64,000 bases of DNA, taken from Paraktedonobacter sp034438135. GTDB lineage: Bacteria > Chloroflexota > Ktedonobacteria > Ktedonobacterales > Ktedonobacteraceae. A program made the translations under genes and the position numbers. The notes under the pieces were generated by a model, which was given only the letters and a program-made list of their open reading frames with translations, made no database searches and was not told the origin of the DNA. The stretch lies in assembly GCA_034438135.1 (NCBI GenBank), contig DAOTTL010000166.1:19069-83068 (forward strand), read 5' to 3'. This document shows positions 48,101-55,932 of this stretch, in pieces; within the stretch, counting starts at the first letter, position 1, and each line of letters begins with the position of its first letter.

Positions 48101-51100
48101 TTCTTGAGAAGCTAGCTGCTCGGGCAGGGCATCCTGCTGTGCCGCAGGCAGCAGAGAGAGATCGATGAGGGGCAATGAGAGCATGAGGGATGGCAGAACC
48201 TGCTGGACAGGTATGCCATCTCTGTTGGGGAAGATAGTACGCAAACTCTCATGTCGGCGCAGAATGATGTTGAAGCATTCCTCCAGGGCGGCTATGTTGA
48301 GCGTTCCCTGCATGCGCAGTGCCGCTGCTATGGTATACGAAGTGTTGTCTGGCTCTATCTGATCGAGCAGCCACAGACGCTGTTGTGCAAAGGAGAGCGG
48401 AACAGGTTCCTGGTGGTTGTGAGGTAACAGAGGAGGGAACGTGAGACCGAGTTCTTCCTGGGTAGTGGAGGTCAGACGTTGAGCCAGTGAGGCAATCGTT
48501 GGTGCTTCAAAGATGGCCCGCAGAGGTAAGGCTCGTTGTAGCAGTTCTTGGATGCGTGAAATGACCTGCGTGGCCAGCAGAGAATGGCCGCCCAGTTCAA
48601 AGAAATTATCGTAGATACCCACCGTCTCTCGTCGCAGCACCGCTGACCAGATGTTCACCAGCATTTCTTCAAGAGGGCTACGTGGCGCTGCATAATCTTC
48701 ATTTGATTGAAGCTCTATACTCTCCGGCGTGGGTAGTGACTGGCGGTCGAGCTTGCCATTGGCATTGAGGGGCAATCGACGCAGGGTGAGGAAGCGCTCA
48801 GGCAGCATAGCTTCAGGCAGACGCTCTTGCAGAAAAAGACGGATCTCTGAGAGCGAAGCTGTGGCAGGTTGAGAACGCCAGACCAGATAGGCCAGCAACT
48901 GAGAGGGTCCGTCAGGGGGTTGCCACAGGCGTGCTGCGGCATCCTGAATGGCGGGATGTTGGCGTAGGAAGGACTCGATTTCGCCCAGTTCGAGACGAAC
49001 GCCACGGACCTTGACCTGCTGGTCGGCGCGTCCCAGATATTCTAACTGACCATCGGGACGCCAGCGAGCGAGGTCGCCGGTGCGATAGAGACGAGTCCCA
49101 GGCAGGGAACTGAAGGGATCGGGCAGAAAGACCTCGGCGGTCTGCGCGGGATCGGTCAGATAACCGCGACTGAGGCCCAGACCAGCGATGTGCAGGAAGC
49201 CAGGGACACCAGGGAGAGTAAGCTGACCGAAGCGATCCAGAATGAGCAGCCGTATGTTAACTATGGGCCGACCAATGGGAGTGGAGTGTTCCAACGTCTC
49301 GGCGTGTACGGGAAGCAGAGCGTGCGCGACATCGTCGGAGGCCTCGGTGGGACCATAGGCATTGAGCAGGTTCAGGGTAGGAGCGCGTTGACGCAACCGC
49401 TGAACGAGTTCGGGAGGCAGCGCCTCACCGGTCAGGATCAGCCAGCGCAGCGCAGGCAGAGGGAGCGGGGCATCAGGATGTGTGGAGGGCAGATCAAGCA
49501 GGACGCGCAAGAGAGAGGGCACGAGTTCGAGGACAGAGACGCGAGTAAGTGCGAGTAAGGTGAGTAGTAGTGAAGGGTCCTGAACCGTGGGTGTGGGCAG
49601 GATGAGCAAACGTGCTCCTGAGAGCAGAGGAGCCAGAAATTGCCAGAGCGAGACGACGAAGCTTTGAGAGGCCGTTTGAGCGAGAGTGTCGGCAGGAGAG
49701 AGGTGCAGGGCCTCGATTTTGGCGGAGAGATGGTTGAGGACGCCAGCGTGAGAGAGCATAACGCCTTTCGGGTAACCGGTCGAGCCAGAGGTGAAGAGAA
49801 CGCAGAACAGGCTCTGCGGTAGGGGCAACGGCAGCGGCGCGGGAGCAGACAGAGACTGTTGAAGCAGCTCAGGCAGCCAGAGCAGGGCGAGATCAGGCAG
49901 CGCAGTCGAGAGCGAGGCGCACAGCGGCGCGAGCGTCGGAATGCTGAGCAGGAAGTGCGTGTCGCTCTGTTGCAGGATTTGCTGAAGACGAGCGGGAGGC
50001 GTAGCAGGATCAAGAGGCACAAACGCGCCCCCAGCTTTGAGAATGGCCAGCAGTCCGATAAGGAGCAGAGGCGAACGCTCAAGGCAGAGGCCGACGAGTA
50101 CCTCGGGACCGACGCCCTGCGTCTGTAGGAGGTGTGCGAGATGGGTTGTCCGCTGGTCAAGCTCCTGATAGGTGATCTGTTCATCCTCGAAGACCACGGC
50201 AATGGCGTCAGGGAAGCGCTGGACCTGGACCGCCAGGCGTTCCAGCAGAGAGCGGGTATCTACAGGCTCATCAGGAATAGGAGCGGTCGCCAACTTTAGG
50301 AGGTGCAGGCGTTCCTCCTGTGAAAGCAGGGGCAGCTCGGAAATGGGCAGGTGGGGAGTAGCGACCATCGTCGCCAGCAGGGTCTGGAACTGCGAGATCA
50401 TAGCCGCGATAGTAGAGGGTGCGAAGAGGTCACGATTGTATTCTAGTATGCCCAACAGTCCTGCTGGCGAGGGTTGTATGTTGAGGCTGAGTTCAAAGCG
50501 GGCGGTAGTACGAGCGATGGGTAGCGGTGTCAGGTGTAGATCAGGCAGGGTCAGCGGTTCGACGGGAGTATTTTGCAGGATAAAGAAGGCCTGAAAGAGC
50601 GGGGAATGGCTCAGATCGCGCTGAGGATGCAGGGCTTCAACCAGCCGTTCAAAGGGGAAGTCCTGCTGAGCATAGGCATCCAGACAGCGCTGACGGATTC
50701 TCGTAAGCAGTTCGTGCAGGGATGGGTTGCCAGTCAGGTCGGCTCGCAGGACGAGCGTATTGACGAAGCAGCCAATGAGGGTTTCGAGGTCAGCATGGGA
50801 GCGATTGGCAATGGGAGTGCCGATGAGTAGATCGTCCTGATCGCTGTAGCGAGAGAGCAACAGGGACCAGGCGGTGAGCAGGGTCATGAAAAGGGTCACG
50901 CCCTGTTGCTGACTGAAGGTGGTCAGGTGTTGGGAAAGGGAAGCGGGTAGGGTGAAGTACTGGCGGGCACCTTGAGAGGAGAGCACAGGAGGACGCGGAA
51001 AGTCGGTGGGCAGGTTGAGCACCAGGGGAGCATTCTGCAACTGCTCTAGCCAGAAGGCACGTTGGCGTTCGAGGAAGGGCCACTGGCGCTGCCAGAGGGC

Positions 51101-54100
51101 ATAGTCGGGATACTGAATGGACAGCGGAGACAGTGGGGAGGGGTGAGAAGGGCTATGAGAGCAGCAGCCAGTATAAAGGAGCGAGAGTTCGCGTTGGAAG
51201 ACGCCCAGTGACCAGCCATCAGAGATAATATGATGCATACTCAGGAGCAGCACATGCTCCTGAGCGTCCAGGCGCAGCAGGGTGACTCGGAGCAGAGGGC
51301 CTTGCGCCAGTTGGAAGGGAGCCTCGCCTTCCTGAGACGCAAGTTGTTGGAGCACGATATCCAGCCGAGTGGGAGGCAGGGCAGACAAATCGATGAGAGG
51401 CAGCGAAAGTGTCAGAGAGGGCAGAATGCGCTGAACGGGTTCGCCCCGGTGTAGCAGAAAGATCGTGCGCAAGCTCTCGTGTCGGCTCAGAATAGTGTTG
51501 AAACATGCTTCGAGGGCGGCGATGTTGAGCGTTCCCTGCATGCGTAGTGACGCTGCTATGTTATAGGATGCGTTTCCAGGCTCCATCTGCTCAAGGAACC
51601 ACAGCCGTTGTTGGGCGAATGAGAGCGGAACTGGTTCCTGGTTGGCGCGAGGGAGCAGGGGAGGGAAGGTGAGACCGAGCTCTTCCTGCGTAGAGGAGGT
51701 CAGACGTTGAGCCAGAGAGGCGATCGTTGGCGCTTCAAAGATAGTGCGCAGAGGGAAGGCACGTTGCAGTAGATCCCGCAGGCGCAAGATCACCTGCGTC
51801 GCCAGCAGGGAATGGCCACCCAGTTCAAAGAAATTAGCATAGATGCTCACCGTCTCTCGTCGCAGCACCGCTGACCAGATAGCTACCAGCATTTCTTCAA
51901 GAGGGCTGCGTGGCGCTGTACAGGTTCCTTCTGCTTCTACTCGACTTTCTTCGGGAGCAGGGAGTCTGCGTCGATCTAATTTTCCATTGGGGGTAAGCGG
52001 CAGAGTATCCAGAACAATGAAATAAGCAGGTAGCATATACTCAGGCACATAGGCCAGTAAAAAAGTACGTAGAACCTTCGGTCCTGGGATGGTTTGGCCT
52101 GGTTCGGCCAGCATATACGCTATTAAGACAGAGTCGCTGGTATCATCCTGGCTTGCCAGCACAATGGCCTGTTTGATCTCGGCATAGTTCTCCAGTAAGC
52201 GTTCTATTTCGGCTGGCTCTACCCGATTACCGCGAATCTTCACCTGTTGATCGAGACGGCCCAGATACTCCACCGCTCCATCAGAGCGATAGCGTGCCAG
52301 GTCGCCTGTGCGATAAAGACGATCTCCATGTCTGGTACTAAAGGGATGGGGTACAAACCTCATGGCCGTCTCGTCTGCCTGCCCTAGATAACCGCGTGTT
52401 ACTCCCGCGCCTCCCAGATAGACCTCAGCAGCTATCCCCGGCGGCACTGGCTGATACCATTGATCCAGCAGATACACCTGCATATAAGGAATGGGTCGTC
52501 CGCTTAACGCATACTCTAACCCTGACTCGTATAGCTGTGACTCCATGGGAAGTCGATAATAGAGCGCAGTCATCGTCGTTTCAGTGGGTCCGTACTGGTT
52601 CACCACTTCCAGGTGTTCTGCCAGAAGGTGCCGGGCGCGTGAGACGATGCTTAGCGGTAAGCGTTCGCCGCTGCTCAACAAGAGTTGCAGCGAGGGGAGC
52701 GTTATTGTGAGGGCCTGGGCCGTATCCAGCAAGATACGCAGGAACGAAGGGACGATACTCAAAATGTGCGTTACCTGGTGCTGGCGCATAAGCAGCAGCA
52801 TAGCGCTGAGATCTCTGGCATCTTCCGAGGGTAACAGGATCAGGCGACCTCCAACCAGCAGCGTCCCAAAGATATCGCGCACCGAGGCATCAAAGCTCAG
52901 ATGTGGAAGCTGTAAAACAGTCATATTGGCTTTTAATGGGTAGAGTTGAAGCAGTGCGGAGAGATAATTGACAGCCCCACCATGAGTACACAGAACACCT
53001 TTGGGTCGTCCAGTAGAGCCAGATGTATAGACAAGATAGGCCAGATTATTAGCCGAGAAATTCACTTCAGGATTGAGATCAGCCTGTTCATTGTTTGAGA
53101 GATCAGCCTGTTCAGGCATCAGCAAGATGGTTCTCACAGCTGGCAAATGTGTTTGCAGATATGGCTGGAGTTCCACCTGAGTCAACAGCAACTGTAGTTG
53201 TGCATGATGAGCCAGATACGCAAGACGCTCGCCAGGAGTATTGGGATCGAGAGGGACATAGGCCCCTCCGGCCTTCAGAATGCCCAATAGAGCGATAAGC
53301 ATCTCTGGTGAGCGATAGAAACATAACCCCACACGTATTTCTGGTCCCGCGCCTCGCAAGCGTAAATGTCGGGCTATGCGGTTCGCACCTCTATTCAGTT
53401 CATCATAAGTGAGTTGAGCATCTTCATAGACAACGGCAATGGCATCAGGCGTACGAGCAGCCTGTGCCTCAAATAACTGGTGAAGACCGGATTCAGTGGG
53501 AACGTCCGCCTGTGTCTCATTCCACTTAAACAGCACTTGTTGACGCTCAAGAGCCGTCAGCAGGGGCAGACGTGAGATGGGTTGCTGACAATCAGTTGTG
53601 ATAGCTGTCAACATCGTCTGGTAGTGTCCGGCCATCCGTTCAATAGTGGTAGACTCAAATAGATCGCTATTATATGCCAACACCCCTGCTAAACCGTCAG
53701 GAGTCTCTTGCATAAACAGATCAAGATCAAATTTAGCCGTGCTTCTTTCGACTCCTCGGAGTTCAAATTGCAATCCTGCTGCCTCTAGAAGAGGAGTGGC
53801 GACATTTTGCAGATTGAACAACACCTGGAAAAGCGGAGTGTGGCTGAGCGTGCGCTCCGGTTGCAGAGCTTCCACCACTTTCTCAAAGGGAATATCCTGG
53901 TGAGCATACCCCTCCAGGCAAAGCTCACGCACACGTTTCAGCAACGCCTGTACACTGGGATCATCAGTCATATCAACGCGCAGAGCCAGCGTATTGACAA
54001 AACAGCCAATCAGACCTTCAAGCTGTGTTCGTGTGCGGTTAGCGGTAGGAGTACCGATGATAAAGTCATAGTGACTACTATAACGAGCGAGCAGGGCCGC

Positions 54101-54997
54101 AAAGGTTGTCAGGAGAGTCATAAAGAGGGTAACACCCTCTTTATGACTGAGTTCTTTGAGCGCTCTGGTAAGAGTCAGGGGAAGCCGTAAGAGATGGCGG
54201 GCACCTCGAAAAGTTTGAATAGCGGGCCGGGGATGGTCCGTTGGGAGATCCAACACCGTTGGAGCACTCTGAAGTTGCTGCTTCCAATAAGCCAGTTGCT
54301 GTTCAAGTACCTCGCCTTGTAGCAAGTTTTGTTGCCAGAGTGTATAGTCAACATACTGAATGGACAATTGAGGCAGTGAAGATGTCTGACCAGAGAGGAA
54401 CGTTTGATAAAGAGCAGAGAGTTCATGGGCCAGGATACTGATGGACCAGCCATCAGAGACAATATGATGCAGCGTTAGCAGTAACACGTGCTCAGTAGTT
54501 CGCAAGCGGAGCAGGTGAACACGCATTAAGGGCAGTTGTGCCAGATTAAATGGGCGCTGCACCGCTTCCTGTAAAAGCGGCTCAATGAGAAGCTCCTGGC
54601 GGGACGATGGCAGAGCACTCATATCCACCACAGGGAGCGTGATAGATAGACTTGCAACCACCTCTTGCATAGGCTGACCATCCAGGATCACAAAGCCGGT
54701 ACGCAAAATCTCGTGTCGTCGCACAATCTCATTGAGCGCTTGCTCCAAGGTTTGCACATCAAGTACACCCCTTAAGCGGATAGCTATGGGTATCGTATAG
54801 AGAGATGTGTCAGGCTCCAACTGATCCAGAAACCAGAGTCGTTGCTGGGCAAAAGAGAGTGGGAAGCTCGTAGATGATCTCTTTTGAGGCTGTATCTCCT
54901 GTGCTGAGTGCTTGTGGCCCTTTTTCTGAGTCTCCTGGACGAGAAGTTTAAGTTTCTCCGGGGAAAAATTGGCAATCCGTCTGGTAACATCGCTCAT
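45164..54997 (-). CDS. three-module NRPS: predicted X, X', Gly (line 2 start)
   Basis: About 3277 aa, (C-A-PCP)x3. C motifs: HHIVSDG (~178), HHIISDG (~1257), HHIVSDG (~2332). Carriers: ELGGHSLLATQ at ~1056, ~2135 and ~3195. Codes read by eye: A1 DARSLSQMTK, with an unusual FDASVRD in place of FDxSxWE (unassigned); A2 VVWEITADDK, with Val in place of Asp235; A3 DILQLGLIWK, the glycine code. The first domain is a C domain although no NRPS without a TE precedes it, so the line may begin with an acyl starter or with a protein encoded elsewhere. The start is ATG 54997 or GTG 55003; neither has a strong ribosome site. The next NRPS overlaps its end by 11 bases. Confidence 0.95.
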   Translation of the reverse strand: MSDVTRRIANFSPEKLKLLVQETQKKGHKHSAQEIQPQKRSSTSFPLSFAQQRLWFLDQLEPDTSLYTIPIAIRLRGVLDVQTLEQALNEIVRRHEILRTGFVILDGQPMQEVVASLSITLPVVDMSALPSSRQELLIEPLLQEAVQRPFNLAQLPLMRVHLLRLRTTEHVLLLTLHHIVSDGWSISILAHELSALYQTFLSGQTSSLPQLSIQYVDYTLWQQNLLQGEVLEQQLAYWKQQLQSAPTVLDLPTDHPRPAIQTFRGARHLLRLPLTLTRALKELSHKEGVTLFMTLLTTFAALLARYSSHYDFIIGTPTANRTRTQLEGLIGCFVNTLALRVDMTDDPSVQALLKRVRELCLEGYAHQDIPFEKVVEALQPERTLSHTPLFQVLFNLQNVATPLLEAAGLQFELRGVERSTAKFDLDLFMQETPDGLAGVLAYNSDLFESTTIERMAGHYQTMLTAITTDCQQPISRLPLLTALERQQVLFKWNETQADVPTESGLHQLFEAQAARTPDAIAVVYEDAQLTYDELNRGANRIARHLRLRGAGPEIRVGLCFYRSPEMLIALLGILKAGGAYVPLDPNTPGERLAYLAHHAQLQLLLTQVELQPYLQTHLPAVRTILLMPEQADLSNNEQADLNPEVNFSANNLAYLVYTSGSTGRPKGVLCTHGGAVNYLSALLQLYPLKANMTVLQLPHLSFDASVRDIFGTLLVGGRLILLPSEDARDLSAMLLLMRQHQVTHILSIVPSFLRILLDTAQALTITLPSLQLLLSSGERLPLSIVSRARHLLAEHLEVVNQYGPTETTMTALYYRLPMESQLYESGLEYALSGRPIPYMQVYLLDQWYQPVPPGIAAEVYLGGAGVTRGYLGQADETAMRFVPHPFSTRHGDRLYRTGDLARYRSDGAVEYLGRLDQQVKIRGNRVEPAEIERLLENYAEIKQAIVLASQDDTSDSVLIAYMLAEPGQTIPGPKVLRTFLLAYVPEYMLPAYFIVLDTLPLTPNGKLDRRRLPAPEESRVEAEGTCTAPRSPLEEMLVAIWSAVLRRETVSIYANFFELGGHSLLATQVILRLRDLLQRAFPLRTIFEAPTIASLAQRLTSSTQEELGLTFPPLLPRANQEPVPLSFAQQRLWFLEQMEPGNASYNIAASLRMQGTLNIAALEACFNTILSRHESLRTIFLLHRGEPVQRILPSLTLSLPLIDLSALPPTRLDIVLQQLASQEGEAPFQLAQGPLLRVTLLRLDAQEHVLLLSMHHIISDGWSLGVFQRELSLLYTGCCSHSPSHPSPLSPLSIQYPDYALWQRQWPFLERQRAFWLEQLQNAPLVLNLPTDFPRPPVLSSQGARQYFTLPASLSQHLTTFSQQQGVTLFMTLLTAWSLLLSRYSDQDDLLIGTPIANRSHADLETLIGCFVNTLVLRADLTGNPSLHELLTRIRQRCLDAYAQQDFPFERLVEALHPQRDLSHSPLFQAFFILQNTPVEPLTLPDLHLTPLPIARTTARFELSLNIQPSPAGLLGILEYNRDLFAPSTIAAMISQFQTLLATMVATPHLPISELPLLSQEERLHLLKLATAPIPDEPVDTRSLLERLAVQVQRFPDAIAVVFEDEQITYQELDQRTTHLAHLLQTQGVGPEVLVGLCLERSPLLLIGLLAILKAGGAFVPLDPATPPARLQQILQQSDTHFLLSIPTLAPLCASLSTALPDLALLWLPELLQQSLSAPAPLPLPLPQSLFCVLFTSGSTGYPKGVMLSHAGVLNHLSAKIEALHLSPADTLAQTASQSFVVSLWQFLAPLLSGARLLILPTPTVQDPSLLLTLLALTRVSVLELVPSLLRVLLDLPSTHPDAPLPLPALRWLILTGEALPPELVQRLRQRAPTLNLLNAYGPTEASDDVAHALLPVHAETLEHSTPIGRPIVNIRLLILDRFGQLTLPGVPGFLHIAGLGLSRGYLTDPAQTAEVFLPDPFSSLPGTRLYRTGDLARWRPDGQLEYLGRADQQVKVRGVRLELGEIESFLRQHPAIQDAAARLWQPPDGPSQLLAYLVWRSQPATASLSEIRLFLQERLPEAMLPERFLTLRRLPLNANGKLDRQSLPTPESIELQSNEDYAAPRSPLEEMLVNIWSAVLRRETVGIYDNFFELGGHSLLATQVISRIQELLQRALPLRAIFEAPTIASLAQRLTSTTQEELGLTFPPLLPHNHQEPVPLSFAQQRLWLLDQIEPDNTSYTIAAALRMQGTLNIAALEECFNIILRRHESLRTIFPNRDGIPVQQVLPSLMLSLPLIDLSLLPAAQQDALPEQLASQEGETPFSLAQGPLFRAYVVRLHAQEHILLLSMHHIVSDGWSLGVFQRELSLFYPACCSHKASPLSPLPIQYSDYALWQRPWPSLERQRAFLLEQLQDAPLVLSLPTDFPRPPVLSSQGARLYFTLPTSLSQQLTTFSQQQGVTLFMTLLTAWSLLLARYSDQDDLLIGTPIANRTHADLEALIGCFVNTLVLRTDLTGNPSLHELLTRIRQRCLDAYAQQDFPFERLVEALHPQRDLSHSPLFQAFFILQNAPIEPLALPDLRLTPLPIARTTARFELSLSMQPAPTGLLGLLEYNRDLFSPSTIAAMASQLQTLLTAMVTSPHLSISELPLLSQEERLRMLHLASGPQQPFPEHLSLPQLFEAQVQRRPDAIAFVCEDKQFTYQELNQQATRLARLLQTQGVGPEVLVGLCLERTPLLLIGLLAILKAGGAFVPLDPSYPGERLAFLLKDAGVQVLLTQHDCLTIFPEYQGRLLCLDDDWSSSAEYRSDPLPTPTQPENLAYVIYTSGSTGQPKGVQITHRAVINFLHAMSQQLQLTEHEKLLAVTSLSFDIAVLELFLPLTVGAQLTLVSRKTAIDGTQLIKHQIESGATIMQATPATWRLFIQAGLPHHRPLKILCGGEALPDDLARQLLAKEKTIWNLYGPTETTIWSSIQRLDDNKQSITLGSPLANTQMYILDRRLQPVPVGVAGELYIGGEGVARGYLDRFDLTAERFIPDPFSGVSGGRLYKTGDLTRYLPDGTIDFLGRLDHQVKLRGHRIEPGEIETVLATHPMVREAVVILREDLPGNMRLVAYVVSHPQQNSPISTLRTYLQTRLPDYMRPATYVMMDKLPLTPNGKLDRRMLPAPPALDDTRQEAEETYVEPRNPIDELLLGIWSEVLHITRIGIYDDFFELGGHSLLATQVISRVRETFKEVLPVNTLFQTPTIAGLAEALVRHETVKGRVATIANLRKKIGTMSADERREALRNKTKEKDHNDG
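48725..51735 (-). repeat. duplicated C-A block (X' module), copy b
   Basis: Partner of 34390-37370. The A-domain stretches around 49680-50110 and 35330-35760 are almost base-for-base the same, including the atypical FVxSLWQFL motif. The match fades inside the carrier domain on the left and near the preceding carrier on the right. Limits are approximate. Confidence 0.75.
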
Positions 54998-55156
54998 GTG
55001 CACTCAGTTTCTTGCTGGTCAAATGGTGATTGAGCATTACACGCGCTACTCTAACTGTTCTCATTTTGACGAGATATCGCTGCCAGATCATCATAAAGCG
55101 ACTTTTTAGCATTGTAGCTGTCAGTGCTTTCACCAGGAGTAAGGGAAGTGAAGACC

Positions 55157-55175
55157 GCTCTTCGCGGGGAAGAGC
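55157..55175. other. hairpin between the 91-aa gene and the NRPS
   Basis: GCTCTTC-gcggg-GAAGAGC, a perfect 7-base stem, lies 13 bases after the stop of the 91-aa gene and about 160 bases before the NRPS start. There is no T-run. It may attenuate or process the transcript so that the small gene is expressed more than the synthetases. Confidence 0.4.
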
Positions 55176-55188
55176 ACTTGTTTGCGCA

Positions 55189-55464
55189 TCAATGTGTCTG
55201 ACTTTGCTCCTGCTCATACGCGTAGCGAAGATCTTCAGGGATTTCAAATTGTAAGGTGGTGTGACAGAACTCTTTCCACTCTGGTGTCACACTCTCAAAG
55301 AGCACCCCGCCACTTTGCACCGGGCTTTTAACGACAGTATAATCATCCCAGAGGTAGTAGATATCGTCATCCGCCAGCTCTGACTGATGCTCGCCGGTAA
55401 TCTCTTCCCAGGCGCTAAACTGACGCAGATCTTTCAATTTATATGCCTTGCAATACTTTCGCAT
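55189..55464 (-). CDS. 91-aa protein of unknown function heading line 2
   Basis: I do not recognise the family. It has a good start (ATG 55464, AGAAAGG eight bases upstream) and is the first gene of the apparent line 2 operon, about 190 bases ahead of the three-module NRPS. The protein is soluble and acidic, rich in aromatic residues: AWEEITGEH (~18), an ELADDDIYYLWDDYTVV stretch (~29-45), PEWKEFCHTTLQF (~61-73), and an acidic C-terminal tail. There is no signal peptide or membrane segment. It lacks the MbtH signature (NxExQYSxWP), so it is not a second MbtH protein, although size and position resemble one. A small accessory or binding protein of the synthetase is plausible but unproven. Confidence 0.75.
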   Translation of the reverse strand: MRKYCKAYKLKDLRQFSAWEEITGEHQSELADDDIYYLWDDYTVVKSPVQSGGVLFESVTPEWKEFCHTTLQFEIPEDLRYAYEQEQSQTH

Positions 55465-55498
55465 AGCATAACCTTTCTTTATTATCTCAATTATTTGA

Positions 55499-55572
55499 TG
55501 CCTGACTTGAGGAAACCTCTGGCATTGTAGCTTTTATGCCCTCGTGTTATGCCTGATTGCCTGCCTGACTTG
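55499..55572. promoter_or_regulatory. three direct repeats TGCCTGA(C)TTG upstream of line 2
   Basis: TGCCTGACTTG occurs at 55499-55509 and 55562-55572, with the variant TGCCTGATTGC at 55550-55560. The repeats lie 35-110 bases before the start of the 91-aa gene. They are followed further upstream by AT-rich DNA (about 55597-55640) that could hold the promoter. This spacing suggests a binding site for a regulator. The rest of the gap 55465-55827 shows no gene. Confidence 0.4.
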
Positions 55573-55827
55573 CTAGCGAGGCAGTGCTCATCTTCCATTT
55601 TTTTCTTGCTATTCTATAAATAACATCTACATACAAGAAAAGGGTCAGGTAAATGGAAGAGATCTGTCATAGCCAAAAGCGCATATTTTCTCTCCTCAAA
55701 GTGTACCTTTTTTCATTTGGTCAGTCAAGGTAGTGAATGATCAGGGCAGGGCTATGTAAAAGTTACGGTTCAGCAGTGGCCAGACCCCTCCCCAGGAGAA
55801 CAAGATTATAAATCATCCCTCATTTTT

Positions 55828-55932
55828 CTGCGGCTTGTAAAGCCGCCCCACCTCCCGAGAAAAGGGAGAACTGGCGGCGCAGTCGCCAGCAAGAGCGTTG
55901 GCTCATTTTGGCAAAATGAGGGCTGACTCATA
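55828..55932. repeat. multi-hairpin intergenic repeat, copy 3, entering the TE gene end
   Basis: Successive hairpins are GCGGCTT-gta-AAGCCGC (55830-55846), CTGGCG/CGCCAG (55871-55889) and CTCATTTT-ggc-AAAATGAG (55902-55920), followed by TGACTCATA. The order palindrome then TGACTCATA matches the copies at 22464-22520 and 24094-24156. The TGA stop codon of the thioesterase-bearing NRPS (55928-55930) lies inside the TATGAGTCA end of the repeat. It may also act as a terminator for that gene. Confidence 0.6.

Noticed and set aside
55189..55464. Second MbtH-like protein
   Set aside because: Size and position fit, but the NxExQYSxWP and WTDMRPxSLR blocks are absent.
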